Positions 38,055 through 46,930 of a stretch of DNA of 64,000 nt are shown here, in pieces (the stretch's first letter is position 1; the number at the start of each line of letters is the position of its first letter). The DNA lies in assembly GCF_037389425.1 (NCBI RefSeq), contig NZ_JBBHKR010000047.1, positions 1 to 64,000 on the forward strand. The letters run 5' to 3'. The stretch comes from Stygiolobus sp037389425 (GTDB lineage: Archaea; Thermoproteota; Thermoprotei_A; Sulfolobales; Sulfolobaceae). The position numbers were made by a program, and so were the translations under genes. Below the pieces are notes generated by a model, which worked only from the letters and a program-made list of their open reading frames with translations, searched no databases and was not told the DNA's origin.

Positions 38055-38632
38055 GTCTTCTCACCGTAAATAATGAAAACGGGGTTCCTAGATATCATCG
38101 CATACCCTTTACTTGTCTTCATACCTTTCGCCACAATGACCTCTATAAGCTCGGTTTTGTACCCGAGCTCTACTAATGCATTCGTCGCACTGACGGCGGT
38201 CTCTAATAGTATAGCATCGGCAACTACTCTACCTCCTTTCTTCAGTTTTGGGTCTATAGCGGTTATTATTTCCCTTATCCTCTCCGATCCTCCACCGATA
38301 AACACGGAGTCCAATTGCTCGTTAATTTCACTTATAGCGTCCGGAGCTTCTCCTTTTATAACTACCACGTTCCTTACGTTAAACTTTTGGAGGTTTTTCA
38401 GTGTGAGGCTATAAGCTAAATCGTCCTTTTCTATAGCGTAAACTTTACCTTCATCTCCTACTATCAACCCAGCCTCAACTGTCACACTACCAGTACCACT
38501 TCCTATGTCTAAGAACCTAGCTCCGGTAAAGAGCCTCGCTTTTGATAGTGCTAAAACTCTGATCTCTTCTTTTGTCATGGGTATCTTCTCTTCCCTTATG
38601 AACTCCTCATCCGGAATACCGGGTACTCTCAC
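38051..38632 (-). CDS. cbiT: Cobalt-precorrin-6B C15-methyltransferase (decarboxylating)
   Basis: 193 residues, class I SAM methyltransferase: GARFLDIGSGTGSVTVEAG (motif I), VYAIEKDDLAY, and FIGGGSERIREII. The opening PGIPDEEFIREEKIPMTKEEIRVLALSKARL is diagnostic of CbiT. Works with CbiE on C5/C15 methylation. Four-base overlaps with both neighbours. Confidence 0.9.
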   Translation of the reverse strand: MRVPGIPDEEFIREEKIPMTKEEIRVLALSKARLFTGARFLDIGSGTGSVTVEAGLIVGDEGKVYAIEKDDLAYSLTLKNLQKFNVRNVVVIKGEAPDAISEINEQLDSVFIGGGSERIREIITAIDPKLKKGGRVVADAILLETAVSATNALVELGYKTELIEVIVAKGMKTSKGYAMISRNPVFIIYGEKT

Positions 38633-39678
38633 GGCTGATCCGCCCTAGCGAGAACTTCTCCTTCCTCTGATAAGGCTATAACTTCAACACTCATATTAGT
38701 AATGGACTTAAGCCTCTTTAACGCCCTTTCTGCAACTACTTTCATAACTTTCACCCTCTCTTCCTTGTCGAGATAAGTAAGGGCCTCGGACACTGTCAAC
38801 GAGTTCGCTATTTTACGTATTTTCTCCACTTCAATATCCGCGAGGACTGAAGCATAAGTTATGGTTTCAACCCTTGCATCACCGTACTTATTATGGGTGT
38901 TCATAATTCCAGCGGCAACCTTCACCAGCTTTCCGGGTAGGCTGATCAAGGTGACCTTCTCGAATCCCATTTCCTCGGCGAGCTTAATAGTATCGCCCAC
39001 CCTATCACCTATTTTTACTGCTATATCTCCGAACATCCTTTTAGCTACTTCAAAGCTGACGTTTCCCGGGGCAATAACGAGACTTTTACTCCCTGAATGT
39101 TTTATCACGCAAATTTCCGTCCTAAGGTGATCCATATAGTCCTCGTCACTTACCGGGTATTCTACACCGGTAGTCCCAAGTATCGATATACCATCTACTA
39201 TACCGATTGACGGATTCATTGTATTTCTTGCAATCGTTCTTCCATTGGGAACCGATATCTCCACTTCAACGTTTTCATCCGTTACCTCTTTGACTGCAGC
39301 CTTGATCATCTCCATCGCAGTGGGACTTATAGACTTACTCCCTATCTCACCCCTTAAGCCCGGTCTTGTTATTACACCAATCCCTTCTCCTCCTTTGATC
39401 GCAAATGATAAACTCCTTTTGGAACAAGACAGAATCTCCAACCCGTCTAAAACATCAGGGTTATCTCCAGCAAACTTCCTAACTGTTGCACAGTACTTGT
39501 CGTCTCTCCTTTCGTATTTATCAACGGGCACCTCTATTCTAAGTCCAATAGGAGTGGGGATCGTTACACTCTTAGGGTTCTCCCCCCTAACCAGATAGAT
39601 AACAGAAGCTTTAGAGGCCGCTGCAGCCGCCCCTCCGGTAGTTATTCCGAATCTTTTAAGAGTCGTTATTAAGCTCAA
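38629..39678 (-). CDS. cbiD: Cobalt-precorrin-5B C1-methyltransferase
   Basis: 349 residues, full length. Opening FGITTGGAAAAASKA matches the CbiD start (TTGTCAAAA type), then GEGIGVITRPGL, ISVPNGRTIARNTMNPSIGIVDGISILGTTG and SLPGKLVKVAAGIMNTHNKYGDAR. It transfers the C1 methyl. Overlaps cbiH by 23 bases. Confidence 0.92.
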   Translation of the reverse strand: MSLITTLKRFGITTGGAAAAASKASVIYLVRGENPKSVTIPTPIGLRIEVPVDKYERRDDKYCATVRKFAGDNPDVLDGLEILSCSKRSLSFAIKGGEGIGVITRPGLRGEIGSKSISPTAMEMIKAAVKEVTDENVEVEISVPNGRTIARNTMNPSIGIVDGISILGTTGVEYPVSDEDYMDHLRTEICVIKHSGSKSLVIAPGNVSFEVAKRMFGDIAVKIGDRVGDTIKLAEEMGFEKVTLISLPGKLVKVAAGIMNTHNKYGDARVETITYASVLADIEVEKIRKIANSLTVSEALTYLDKEERVKVMKVVAERALKRLKSITNMSVEVIALSEEGEVLARADQP

Positions 39679-40417
39679 AGCTATACCTCCTATCGTACCC
39701 TCTGGGAGTAATCATTTTACCGTTACACGTATAAGTCCTTGAATTCCCAATTATCATCGTAGTTATCATGTTTATTACTCCCTCATGCTTCTTCCAATCG
39801 GAAAGGTTTGTAATTATCACCTGCTCGTCTTCTCTATAAGCACTCTTAACAATTCCTACCGGTGTGTCGGGCTTTCTGTATTCAGATATGATAGCCATAG
39901 CCCTCTCCAGTAAGGGCTTGTTTATGGGGTTATAAAGAACTATAACGAAATCCCCCTCGGCTGCTTTCTTTATTCTGTGAAGTATCTCTTCCGCTGGTAC
40001 GAGTAAATCGCTTAAGCTTATGGAAGCAAAGTCCATGGCTAAGGGTGAACCCAACCTGGCTGCTGCAGCTAGAGCCGCGGTAACGCCTGGTACTATTTCG
40101 AAGTCCAACTCTAAATTGTTCTTACACATCATTTCCAACGCTGGGCTCGCCATACCGTATACTTGGGGGTCTCCGCTGGAGATCAGTGAAACAACCTTGC
40201 CTTCTTGCACCTTCTGAATCGCGACCCTAGCTCTGTATAATTCCTCTTTCATTCTAGCCGTTATTACTTCTTTTCCGTCTACTAGGTCTCCTATCAATTT
40301 AGCATAAGTGGTATAGGCTACTATCACGTCACTTTGCTTAATGGCTTCTACCATCCTGAACGTCCTTATAGGGGGTGCACCGGGACCCGTGCCTATTATG
40401 AACAGTTTCCCTTTCAT
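39656..40417 (-). CDS. cbiH: Precorrin-3B C17-methyltransferase (ring contraction)
   Basis: 253 residues. SAM motif FIIGTGPGAPPIRT, then YTTYAKLIGDLVDG, SSGDPQVYGMASPALEM and VPGVTAALAAAARLGSPLAMDFASISLSDLL, the CbiH/CobJ signature. It methylates C17 and drives ring contraction. The start overlaps the CbiX-CbiC stop by 4 bases. Confidence 0.92.
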   Translation of the reverse strand: MKGKLFIIGTGPGAPPIRTFRMVEAIKQSDVIVAYTTYAKLIGDLVDGKEVITARMKEELYRARVAIQKVQEGKVVSLISSGDPQVYGMASPALEMMCKNNLELDFEIVPGVTAALAAAARLGSPLAMDFASISLSDLLVPAEEILHRIKKAAEGDFVIVLYNPINKPLLERAMAIISEYRKPDTPVGIVKSAYREDEQVIITNLSDWKKHEGVINMITTMIIGNSRTYTCNGKMITPRGYDRRYSFELNNDS

Positions 40418-41409
40418 CTCATAGCCACCCTTATTAACTCATTTATTATTGCCACGGCTATACTACTACCACCGTAAGTACCTTTAATAACTATGGCTGG
40501 TATACCACTTTTTATCAGCTCCTCCTTAGATTCAACTGCGTTAGTGAAACCAGGCGGAGAGGCTACTACTAGCGGTATTTCTAACAACTTCTCCTTCTGT
40601 ACTCTAAGTGTCTCCACCAATGCAGTAGGCGCGTTCCCTATAACTACTATTTTTGGTGAAGTCAATCCAATCCTAATACTCGCAGCTGTCCTAGTTATAC
40701 CTAATTTCTTTGCTAGCTCACCGGAAGAATCTAAGTAGTTCTCAACCTTTTTCCATCTTACCCCAGCCATTACCATTTTAACATCTGTTAGTATGGGAAG
40801 TTGAGCCTTCAAAGCTTCTATACCGCTGTTTATAGCGTCAGGAGATATGTATACTTGTTTTGATATCTCAAAGTTTCCACTGGCATATACAGCCCTACTT
40901 ATAATTTCCAGCTCTTCTCCGTCTACCCCGAGATCCTCCTTAACCTTTTCCCTAATTATACTCATAGTCCTCTCCTCTATTTCCTCCGGATCCTCAATGT
41001 ACTCTTGCCTTTCATCAGTATCAAACGCGTTCCTAACCCGATAAAATAGGGCGAGCTTTACAAGTTCGGAATCAGCTAGAGGGCGTGTAAAATATACGTT
41101 TATCTCTTTGTCCTTATATTTGACCTTTGTCCACTGATAAAACTCAGAAGCCCCTACTTCTCCCATTATGTCTTTTGCTACGTGGTTACCCCTCCCTAAA
41201 AAGGCTAAAGCGAATACGAAGTGGTCGAATCCCTTCTCAGTAAGGTCTAGTAGAAGGTTTCTCCAATTAGGCTCCGTATATTCATTATGTGATAGAAAAA
41301 CTGGGACTTCAAGTTTCTCTTCAAGGTATGTAGCTAGTTTCTGCATATCTTCTACGAAGGCATGCCTCCTTGAACCGTGAGTTATCATAATGATTGCAGA
41401 TTTTTTCAC
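40414..41409 (-). CDS. cbiXC: Fused sirohydrochlorin cobaltochelatase and precorrin-8X methylmutase (CbiX-CbiC)
   Basis: 331 residues. Residues 1-~130 are a short CbiX: ITHGSRRHAF and FVFALAFLGRGNHVAKDI hold the metal-site histidines. Residues ~150-331 are CbiC: SRAVYASGNFEI, AGVRW, TRTAASIR, IGNAPTALVET and ASPPGFTNAVESKEEL. The fusion ties the first (cobalt insertion) and a late (methyl migration) step. GTG start 25 bases from a TATA box with a palindrome beside it; it heads the operon cbiXC-H-D-T-L-F. Confidence 0.9.
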   Translation of the reverse strand: MKKSAIIMITHGSRRHAFVEDMQKLATYLEEKLEVPVFLSHNEYTEPNWRNLLLDLTEKGFDHFVFALAFLGRGNHVAKDIMGEVGASEFYQWTKVKYKDKEINVYFTRPLADSELVKLALFYRVRNAFDTDERQEYIEDPEEIEERTMSIIREKVKEDLGVDGEELEIISRAVYASGNFEISKQVYISPDAINSGIEALKAQLPILTDVKMVMAGVRWKKVENYLDSSGELAKKLGITRTAASIRIGLTSPKIVVIGNAPTALVETLRVQKEKLLEIPLVVASPPGFTNAVESKEELIKSGIPAIVIKGTYGGSSIAVAIINELIRVAMR

Positions 41410-41414
41410 AACAC

Positions 41415-41440
41415 ATGGATAGTCTATCCATATATTTAAC
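41415..41440 (-). promoter_or_regulatory. TATA box and palindromic operator of the cbi operon
   Basis: Minus-strand TTAAATATAT (41430-41439) is followed by a 17-base palindrome ATGGATAGTCTATCCAT (41415-41431, one-base centre) that fills the space between TATA and the GTG start at 41409. The dyad should bind a repressor dimer controlling cobalamin synthesis. No regulator gene is adjacent. Confidence 0.6.
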
Positions 41441-41456
41441 CTTTGTTAACAGTTTT

Positions 41457-42137
41457 TCATGAGTTTCTTAAACAGTTGGGTACGTGTACTATTATTAGGT
41501 CACTAAACTTTAAATCGCCCTTAACTACGTCCTCGGCTGTAATTTTGTATACTTTTTCGTCTGGAAAACTCAACCTCTCCATCACGGTGAGAACTGGGTT
41601 ACAGCCTATCTGTAATAGCTTTTCTGACACTTTCCTCACTCCGTCAGGATAGGGTTCTGGGACAATCAGCAAATCACGTCCGATTTCTAACGCTTTCTTT
41701 ATTTCATCGTAGTTTAATTCACCTCTAACGTGAAAAGTGATAAATACAATCTGAGACAGATCTTTTCCGACTATAGCGAGAGCCCTTAGTACTGAAGATA
41801 TACCGGAAATTATAACATATTGTATACCTTGTCTATTACATTCCCCTTTTATCCTATTAAGGAATTGGTAATCTGAGACCATAGGGTCACCGTGGAACAA
41901 CACTGCTACATCTCGGTCTCTAGCAATGCTAACTATCTCCGGAATCTGTATTTCCTGCTCTTTATAGTTAAGATAAATTAACTGTTTACCATCCATTTTA
42001 AGAAGAAAATCAAATCTGTCCACAACATTTCTCCAGCCTGCGATAACGTCCACTCTTTTCAAAACATTAAATGCTTTAATCGTTATCAATTCAGGATCCC
42101 CACTACCCACACCCACAACATAAATCAAGTTACTCAC
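41457..42137 (-). CDS. cbiE: Cobalt-precorrin-7 C5-methyltransferase
   Basis: 226 residues. SAM motif VVGVGSGDPELITIKA, VIAGWRNVVDRF, VAVLFHGDPMVSDYQF and ISGISSVLRALAIVGKDLSQIVFITFHVRG fit CbiE. The enzyme methylates C5 while CbiT handles C15. Overlaps cbiG by 8 bases. The 47-base gap to cbiXC holds the operator described separately, so cbiG-cbiE form their own unit. Confidence 0.88.
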   Translation of the reverse strand: MSNLIYVVGVGSGDPELITIKAFNVLKRVDVIAGWRNVVDRFDFLLKMDGKQLIYLNYKEQEIQIPEIVSIARDRDVAVLFHGDPMVSDYQFLNRIKGECNRQGIQYVIISGISSVLRALAIVGKDLSQIVFITFHVRGELNYDEIKKALEIGRDLLIVPEPYPDGVRKVSEKLLQIGCNPVLTVMERLSFPDEKVYKITAEDVVKGDLKFSDLIIVHVPNCLRNS

Positions 42138-43104
42138 CCGCTATAGCTACTGCAACAGTGACTTCCCCTTTGTATGGAATCTTCCTTAAAATCAATTTCG
42201 CATCCTTCCCCCCAGCTATGAGGGCACAAACTTCAGCAACACCTTTCAGCCCCAGCTCAGTGAGTTTCTCTGAGGGAGGCGTTAGACACTCGTCATTAAA
42301 TGAGTTGATCTCTTCAAGGGTTATCTTCCTGAAAGGGATTCCAAGCTCCTTACTTGCAACTTCAGCAGATTCCCTAATAGACGCTATGAGCTTTACTCTG
42401 CTCTTATCAAGTGAAAGGAGATCTAAAACATAAAGTATTGCCTCCTTGACGGTTTTAGGAGAAGTCTCCTTTTTACTCCCTACTCCTATTGCGACCCTCA
42501 ATGGCTTTAAACACACGACGTTCTCGTCATCACACCTATTGTTGTCTGTAATAATCACTGAGTACTTACAACCATCACCTATGACGTAGTTGCCTTTTAC
42601 CTGCGGAGGCAGAGATGAAATTCCTTTCACACATACTCTCTCCCCTCTTAACAGAGCTGAAGTAACCTTAACTATCGCATTAACGTTAACGACCTTAGCT
42701 ATGAGTAAATTTGCAAGCTCTTCTACGCTAGTTACACCCCTCTGTTCGCTTGCTGTAGTGATAACTAAAGTGGAGTTTAGGGCTTCGGAAATCTCCTTTG
42801 CAAGATCGTTTGCTCCCCAGTGAGAACCGATAACCGGAATGACAAATTTAAACTCGTCGTCTACAGCAATCACTGCTGGATCCTTGTCCTTTCCTTGAGC
42901 AAATTTACAAATACTCCTTACCACTCCTCCCAGAGCCATTACAAAAACTAGTGCGTCATAGCATTTCCATAATTTTTCCACGTTTTCTAAGCTATAACGC
43001 AATAGGGAAACGGGATAGCCCTTATTTTTTATTACGTCGGCAACTTTCTTTCCACTCTGTTCATTAGAAGCGTAAATTACGGCAATACCCCTACGCCACC
43101 ACAT
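42130..43104 (-). CDS. cbiG: Cobalt-precorrin-5A hydrolase
   Basis: 324 residues. N-terminal part with VFVMALGGVVRSICKFAQGKDKDPAVIAVDDEFKFVIPVIGSHWGANDLA (core motif GGVVR, DPAV), C-terminal part with RVAIGVGSKKETSPKTVKEAI and GLKGVAEVCALIAGG, the CbiG layout. It opens the delta-lactone and releases acetaldehyde. First gene of the cbiG-cbiE unit. Confidence 0.9.
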   Translation of the reverse strand: MWWRRGIAVIYASNEQSGKKVADVIKNKGYPVSLLRYSLENVEKLWKCYDALVFVMALGGVVRSICKFAQGKDKDPAVIAVDDEFKFVIPVIGSHWGANDLAKEISEALNSTLVITTASEQRGVTSVEELANLLIAKVVNVNAIVKVTSALLRGERVCVKGISSLPPQVKGNYVIGDGCKYSVIITDNNRCDDENVVCLKPLRVAIGVGSKKETSPKTVKEAILYVLDLLSLDKSRVKLIASIRESAEVASKELGIPFRKITLEEINSFNDECLTPPSEKLTELGLKGVAEVCALIAGGKDAKLILRKIPYKGEVTVAVAIAGE

Positions 43105-43232
43105 CCACTTAACTCTTGTATTAAGGAATAAATACGTTACTTTTTAAAACCTAATTAACGGGGACCTCTCTTAAAAAGGGAAAGAGGTTCAAAGCGTAAG
43201 GTAATAGTTAATTAGCCAAGTAGTAATTACTT

Positions 43233-44579
43233 CTATCTTATCCTTTCGTCCTCTTGTTCTTGTCTTGCCATATCTATTATTTCGGCTACCATAAATCCTG
43301 CCAATAACCAAAGCACGAAAGCTCCTAGCGTCACTTCCGTACCGGAGGGAATTGAGATTATCATAACATACATCGTGAATAACGCAGCTCCTAAAGATAG
43401 AGATATCTCTACCTTTCTCTTCCTCAGTCTCTTCAAGGATATCCTAGTTAGAGAAAAATCAGTTGCTAGATGGACGTATAAGTTACCCAGCAAGGATACA
43501 AAACTTACAGTTAGAAAAGCATTGTACGCGTTGCCACCAAACATGATTAAGGACAGCATGACTATTAACCAATAAGCTCCCACTGTAACCAACACCGCAT
43601 TGAACGGCTCTCTACCGTTCTTAAGTTCTGCCAGTTTTTCATGAAAGAATCCGTTTACTGCCATAGCATAAATTGTTCTAGATGTAGAAAACATAAAAGT
43701 TAATGTAGCAAGTATCCCGTCATTAATTGCAGCTATTGTTGCAAACGCTAGTGTAGCTAAACCGAATCTATCCTGAATTAGCGTAAGTAGGGATATTGAA
43801 GAGTTTAATTGTAAGTGGTAATATACTATATTGTCTACAATAGCATAGACATCGAATGATGCGAGTAGACCTCCTAATAATATTACTGTAACTATGGCCC
43901 TTGGGACTGTCTTCTTTGGGTCTTTTACCTCACCGGATAAAGGAGTTATTGAACCATATCCGGTTGGAATGCTAGAGCCGAATATAACCGCGGCAGCTAA
44001 TGCGGAAAGTGGTGGGATTTTAGATACTGGATTGTAAAAGGTAAAGTGAGTAGAATATAGAAACGTTATTGCTAAGAACCCCATCATTATTATTTCTAAG
44101 ATACTGGCAAACATTGCATATTTAAATGAAGGTTTATTTCCCAATAGGGAAAATGCTGAAGCCAAAACAAGGAATACAAGCGCTATTTGATAAGTGTCGA
44201 AAAGTGGTAATATAGTCGAGAGTACGGCAACTGCGCCTAACACATACGCGCTACCGTATAAGGCTGAATACAACAAGTAAGTCCAGCCTGTCTCAAAACC
44301 GAGACGTTTAGTTAGGGAGTAATAAGAGTACGTGTAGTAGCCTCCACTCTGCGTAAACTTAGTTGAAAGTTTATATGCTACTAGACCGTTTAGCAGAACT
44401 AATAAAGTACCCAAAATAATAGCTACTGGTGCAAATGATCCACCGTACGAATAAGAAGCCACGCCATAAACTAATATGCTCAGGAAGGGTGATTGTCCTC
44501 CAAGACTCATAAAAACTAGGTCTCTTAGCCCTATCTCTCTAGTCGGCTTTTGAACTCCTCTCTGTGACGACTTTGACAT
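43233..44579 (-). CDS. APC-family amino-acid permease
   Basis: 448 residues with about 12 membrane helices. GLRDLVFMSLGGQSPFLSILVYG opens helix 1 in APC fashion; FTQSGGYYTYSYYSLTKRLGFETGWTYLLYSALYG and GEVKDPKKTVPRAIV match the family. Amino acids or amines are probable substrates. U-rich stretch on the minus strand after the stop, before the cbiG promoter. Confidence 0.85.
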   Translation of the reverse strand: MSKSSQRGVQKPTREIGLRDLVFMSLGGQSPFLSILVYGVASYSYGGSFAPVAIILGTLLVLLNGLVAYKLSTKFTQSGGYYTYSYYSLTKRLGFETGWTYLLYSALYGSAYVLGAVAVLSTILPLFDTYQIALVFLVLASAFSLLGNKPSFKYAMFASILEIIMMGFLAITFLYSTHFTFYNPVSKIPPLSALAAAVIFGSSIPTGYGSITPLSGEVKDPKKTVPRAIVTVILLGGLLASFDVYAIVDNIVYYHLQLNSSISLLTLIQDRFGLATLAFATIAAINDGILATLTFMFSTSRTIYAMAVNGFFHEKLAELKNGREPFNAVLVTVGAYWLIVMLSLIMFGGNAYNAFLTVSFVSLLGNLYVHLATDFSLTRISLKRLRKRKVEISLSLGAALFTMYVMIISIPSGTEVTLGAFVLWLLAGFMVAEIIDMARQEQEDERIR

Positions 44580-44772
44580 ACGCTAAACTTCTTCATCACC
44601 CTTTTCATTAAAAAAACTTACTACTAAAATTTAATTTATACAAAGTTATTAGGAAAAATCACTAATTATTTATCCAATATTGCAAAGAACAATAAGAGCC
44701 TATAAAAATCTAGATAATAAACACGTTGAATGGAAACAATTTTAACTACGTAAGGAGTAATATTGCCTACAG

Positions 44773-46047
44773 ATGAAAATACTACTTATATCTACATGGA
44801 CTAACATATCAACTAATGAGCAAGAGTATAACGTTGTTGACTCTAGGGGAAACGAAAATGAAAACATGATAAAAGACTATAAACCTTCACTAGCAGAATA
44901 CAGTTTTCTAAAGGAGGATGTAAAAGATGTTAAAATGATAATCCTATTGCCTTCTTTTCTTACGGCATCTTTAAACGACTTGCCAGACTCTTATTCGCTT
45001 CTTGAAAACTCCCTTAAGGATCTCGTAGCCCAGAAATTCCCAGCAGTAAGGGAAGCTGACATTTATGTTTTACCGTCGTCAGGAACGTTCAAATCCAGTA
45101 AGAATGTCATTCACATACATGACGGCGGTATCGGAAACTTTAATTTCTTTATTTACATGGATATCTATGAGGAGTTAAGGAAAGAGGATCCAGAAGTCGT
45201 AATGGTAGACCTTAGTGAAACATCCTCCTACTTATCTTACATCACGTCAAACGCAGTTAGGCTAGCAATTGAAGATTACGCATTTATTAATAAGAAACAA
45301 CCCATGCTTATTGAGTTAGCGTCAGACTTCTCAAATAGGATTGTTACTTTGAGAAAGACGTTAATGAAGGACGTAAATATACATCAATATCTAACGTCTG
45401 ATATTAAACTCGCTAAGGGAATGAATACCCAAGGAAAAAGCGAGCTTTACGGCATAGGAAAGGCATTAGAATTAGGATTTCCGTTAGCCCTAATATACTT
45501 ACTTAGAGAAGCTGTTGATCTAGTTTCACCAGAAGAGTTCAGGAAAAAAGTCCTCGAAAACATACAAGTTCGAAAAAATAACGGAACATACTCCCTAATC
45601 GCTTCCCTCAGGGCGAGTATGACCTCACCGTATTACTTTATAGGTTATCATTTTGTAGAAGCCAATAAAAAAATCATTGAAGGTGAAATAACTCTGGATA
45701 AATTAAACGAGTTAATGGATTACTATACCGGAGCAACTAGAGCGTTGATTAGGAGGGAGATCGAGATTATTAGAAAATTGAGTCAACTTGTCAGAGACGG
45801 AGAATATTTACTTGACTCTTTGATAAGAGTGGGAAACACTAGGGTACTAGACTGGCTAGATGGTAGGGTATATGAGGGGAGTAAGGTTAGATGTGAAATA
45901 ACAGAGGAAGAGATGGTATCCCACGCCGGTATGGGAAGGAAGTTCACTAAGGTAAGTAAGGACGGAAACAATATAACTGTGAAATATGCAGAAGAATGTC
46001 TTGATAACGTATTGTCATGGATAAAGAGTTTAGGAAGGGAAGAATGA
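44773..46047 (+). CDS. Orphan CARF-HEPN protein, Csx1/Csm6-like, with altered catalytic motif
   Basis: 424 residues. N-terminal CARF-like Rossmann half: MKILLISTWTNISTNEQEYNVVD, VKMIILLPSFL, IHIHDGGIGNFNFF and MVDLSETSSYLSYITSNAVRLAIEDY, the places where Csx1 proteins bind cyclic oligoadenylate. C-terminal helical HEPN-like half ends near MVSHAGMGRKF. Csx1 has R-x4-H (RNxxAH) there; here the residue five before His is Glu. No cas gene or CRISPR lies in the window. Either an inactive or a changed effector. Family assignment is by pattern. Confidence 0.6.
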   Translation: MKILLISTWTNISTNEQEYNVVDSRGNENENMIKDYKPSLAEYSFLKEDVKDVKMIILLPSFLTASLNDLPDSYSLLENSLKDLVAQKFPAVREADIYVLPSSGTFKSSKNVIHIHDGGIGNFNFFIYMDIYEELRKEDPEVVMVDLSETSSYLSYITSNAVRLAIEDYAFINKKQPMLIELASDFSNRIVTLRKTLMKDVNIHQYLTSDIKLAKGMNTQGKSELYGIGKALELGFPLALIYLLREAVDLVSPEEFRKKVLENIQVRKNNGTYSLIASLRASMTSPYYFIGYHFVEANKKIIEGEITLDKLNELMDYYTGATRALIRREIEIIRKLSQLVRDGEYLLDSLIRVGNTRVLDWLDGRVYEGSKVRCEITEEEMVSHAGMGRKFTKVSKDGNNITVKYAEECLDNVLSWIKSLGREE

Positions 46048-46073
46048 CTATCTTTACTAAATTCGAGTTCACT

Positions 46074-46838
46074 TTAAATAGTCTTCACTATTTCGGAAAT
46101 TGTAGTTAAGACGAAAGTACTTCCAAGAAATAAATATATGACTGATGGCTTCATTTTATTAGCCAGACTAGCGAAAAAGTAGCCGAAAATAAGGGCGGTA
46201 AAACCGATTATGATTGAGTCAACTAGGTTTAACAACCCCACGGTAAAGTAATCTATTGCTCCGCTAGTTGCCGAGAATAACATGGCTAGTGTAGCGGTTC
46301 CTATCATCTTCTTTATGCACATTGTGGAAAAGAGAATTATCATTACAGCTATGAACATAATACCCCCGCTAGCCCCCAAAGTTCCGGTAACCATACCTAT
46401 TAACACAGCCATGAGAAAGCCCATGGGGTAGGAAAACTTACCTAAATTCACGTGCCTTAACTTCAAGTTAGGATTTTTAGACCTCCTGAATGAGACGTAA
46501 GCCATTACGCTAGTGAATATCGTAAACGCGCTTTCCAGTAATTTTTCCGGAGTTACTACGGCTATTCTTACTCCTATCTGAGCACCAGTTACAGCACCTA
46601 GAGCTAATACTGCACTTATCCTGAAATCCGCGTTCTTGTTCTTGATATAAACTATAACTACTGATATTGTAGTTATCACGTCAATAAGCAGGCTAGAACC
46701 TACAGCGCTCTTAAAAGACAGGCCTAGACAGGATAAAGCGGGAACCACTATCAAAACACCACTAGACCCAGTTATTCCCGTTAAAGCCCCTACTCCTATC
46801 CCTATTAATATTAAAAGCAAAACAAATATTATACTCAA
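46074..46838 (-). CDS. Sulfite exporter TauE/SafE-family membrane protein
   Basis: 254 residues with about eight hydrophobic helices in two similar halves: GVGALTGITGSSGVLIVVPAL and GMVTGTLGASGGIMFIAVMII, the repeated family motif. Proposed to export sulfite or other sulfur-containing anions. Fits a sulfur-metabolising host but is not beside the reductase locus. Divergent from aconitase across 92 bases. Confidence 0.85.
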   Translation of the reverse strand: MSIIFVLLLILIGIGVGALTGITGSSGVLIVVPALSCLGLSFKSAVGSSLLIDVITTISVVIVYIKNKNADFRISAVLALGAVTGAQIGVRIAVVTPEKLLESAFTIFTSVMAYVSFRRSKNPNLKLRHVNLGKFSYPMGFLMAVLIGMVTGTLGASGGIMFIAVMIILFSTMCIKKMIGTATLAMLFSATSGAIDYFTVGLLNLVDSIIIGFTALIFGYFFASLANKMKPSVIYLFLGSTFVLTTISEIVKTI

Positions 46839-46930
46839 TGTGCTCCGTCCAAGATGTAACGTATTAACCTAAAAATTCTTAGTCTATTTTTATAAGACTA
46901 GCTTATAGTGTTTTAAGAATAGATAGATAT

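Noticed and set aside
44773..46047. CRISPR array near the CARF protein
   Set aside because: I looked for regularly spaced repeats on both sides and found none in the window.
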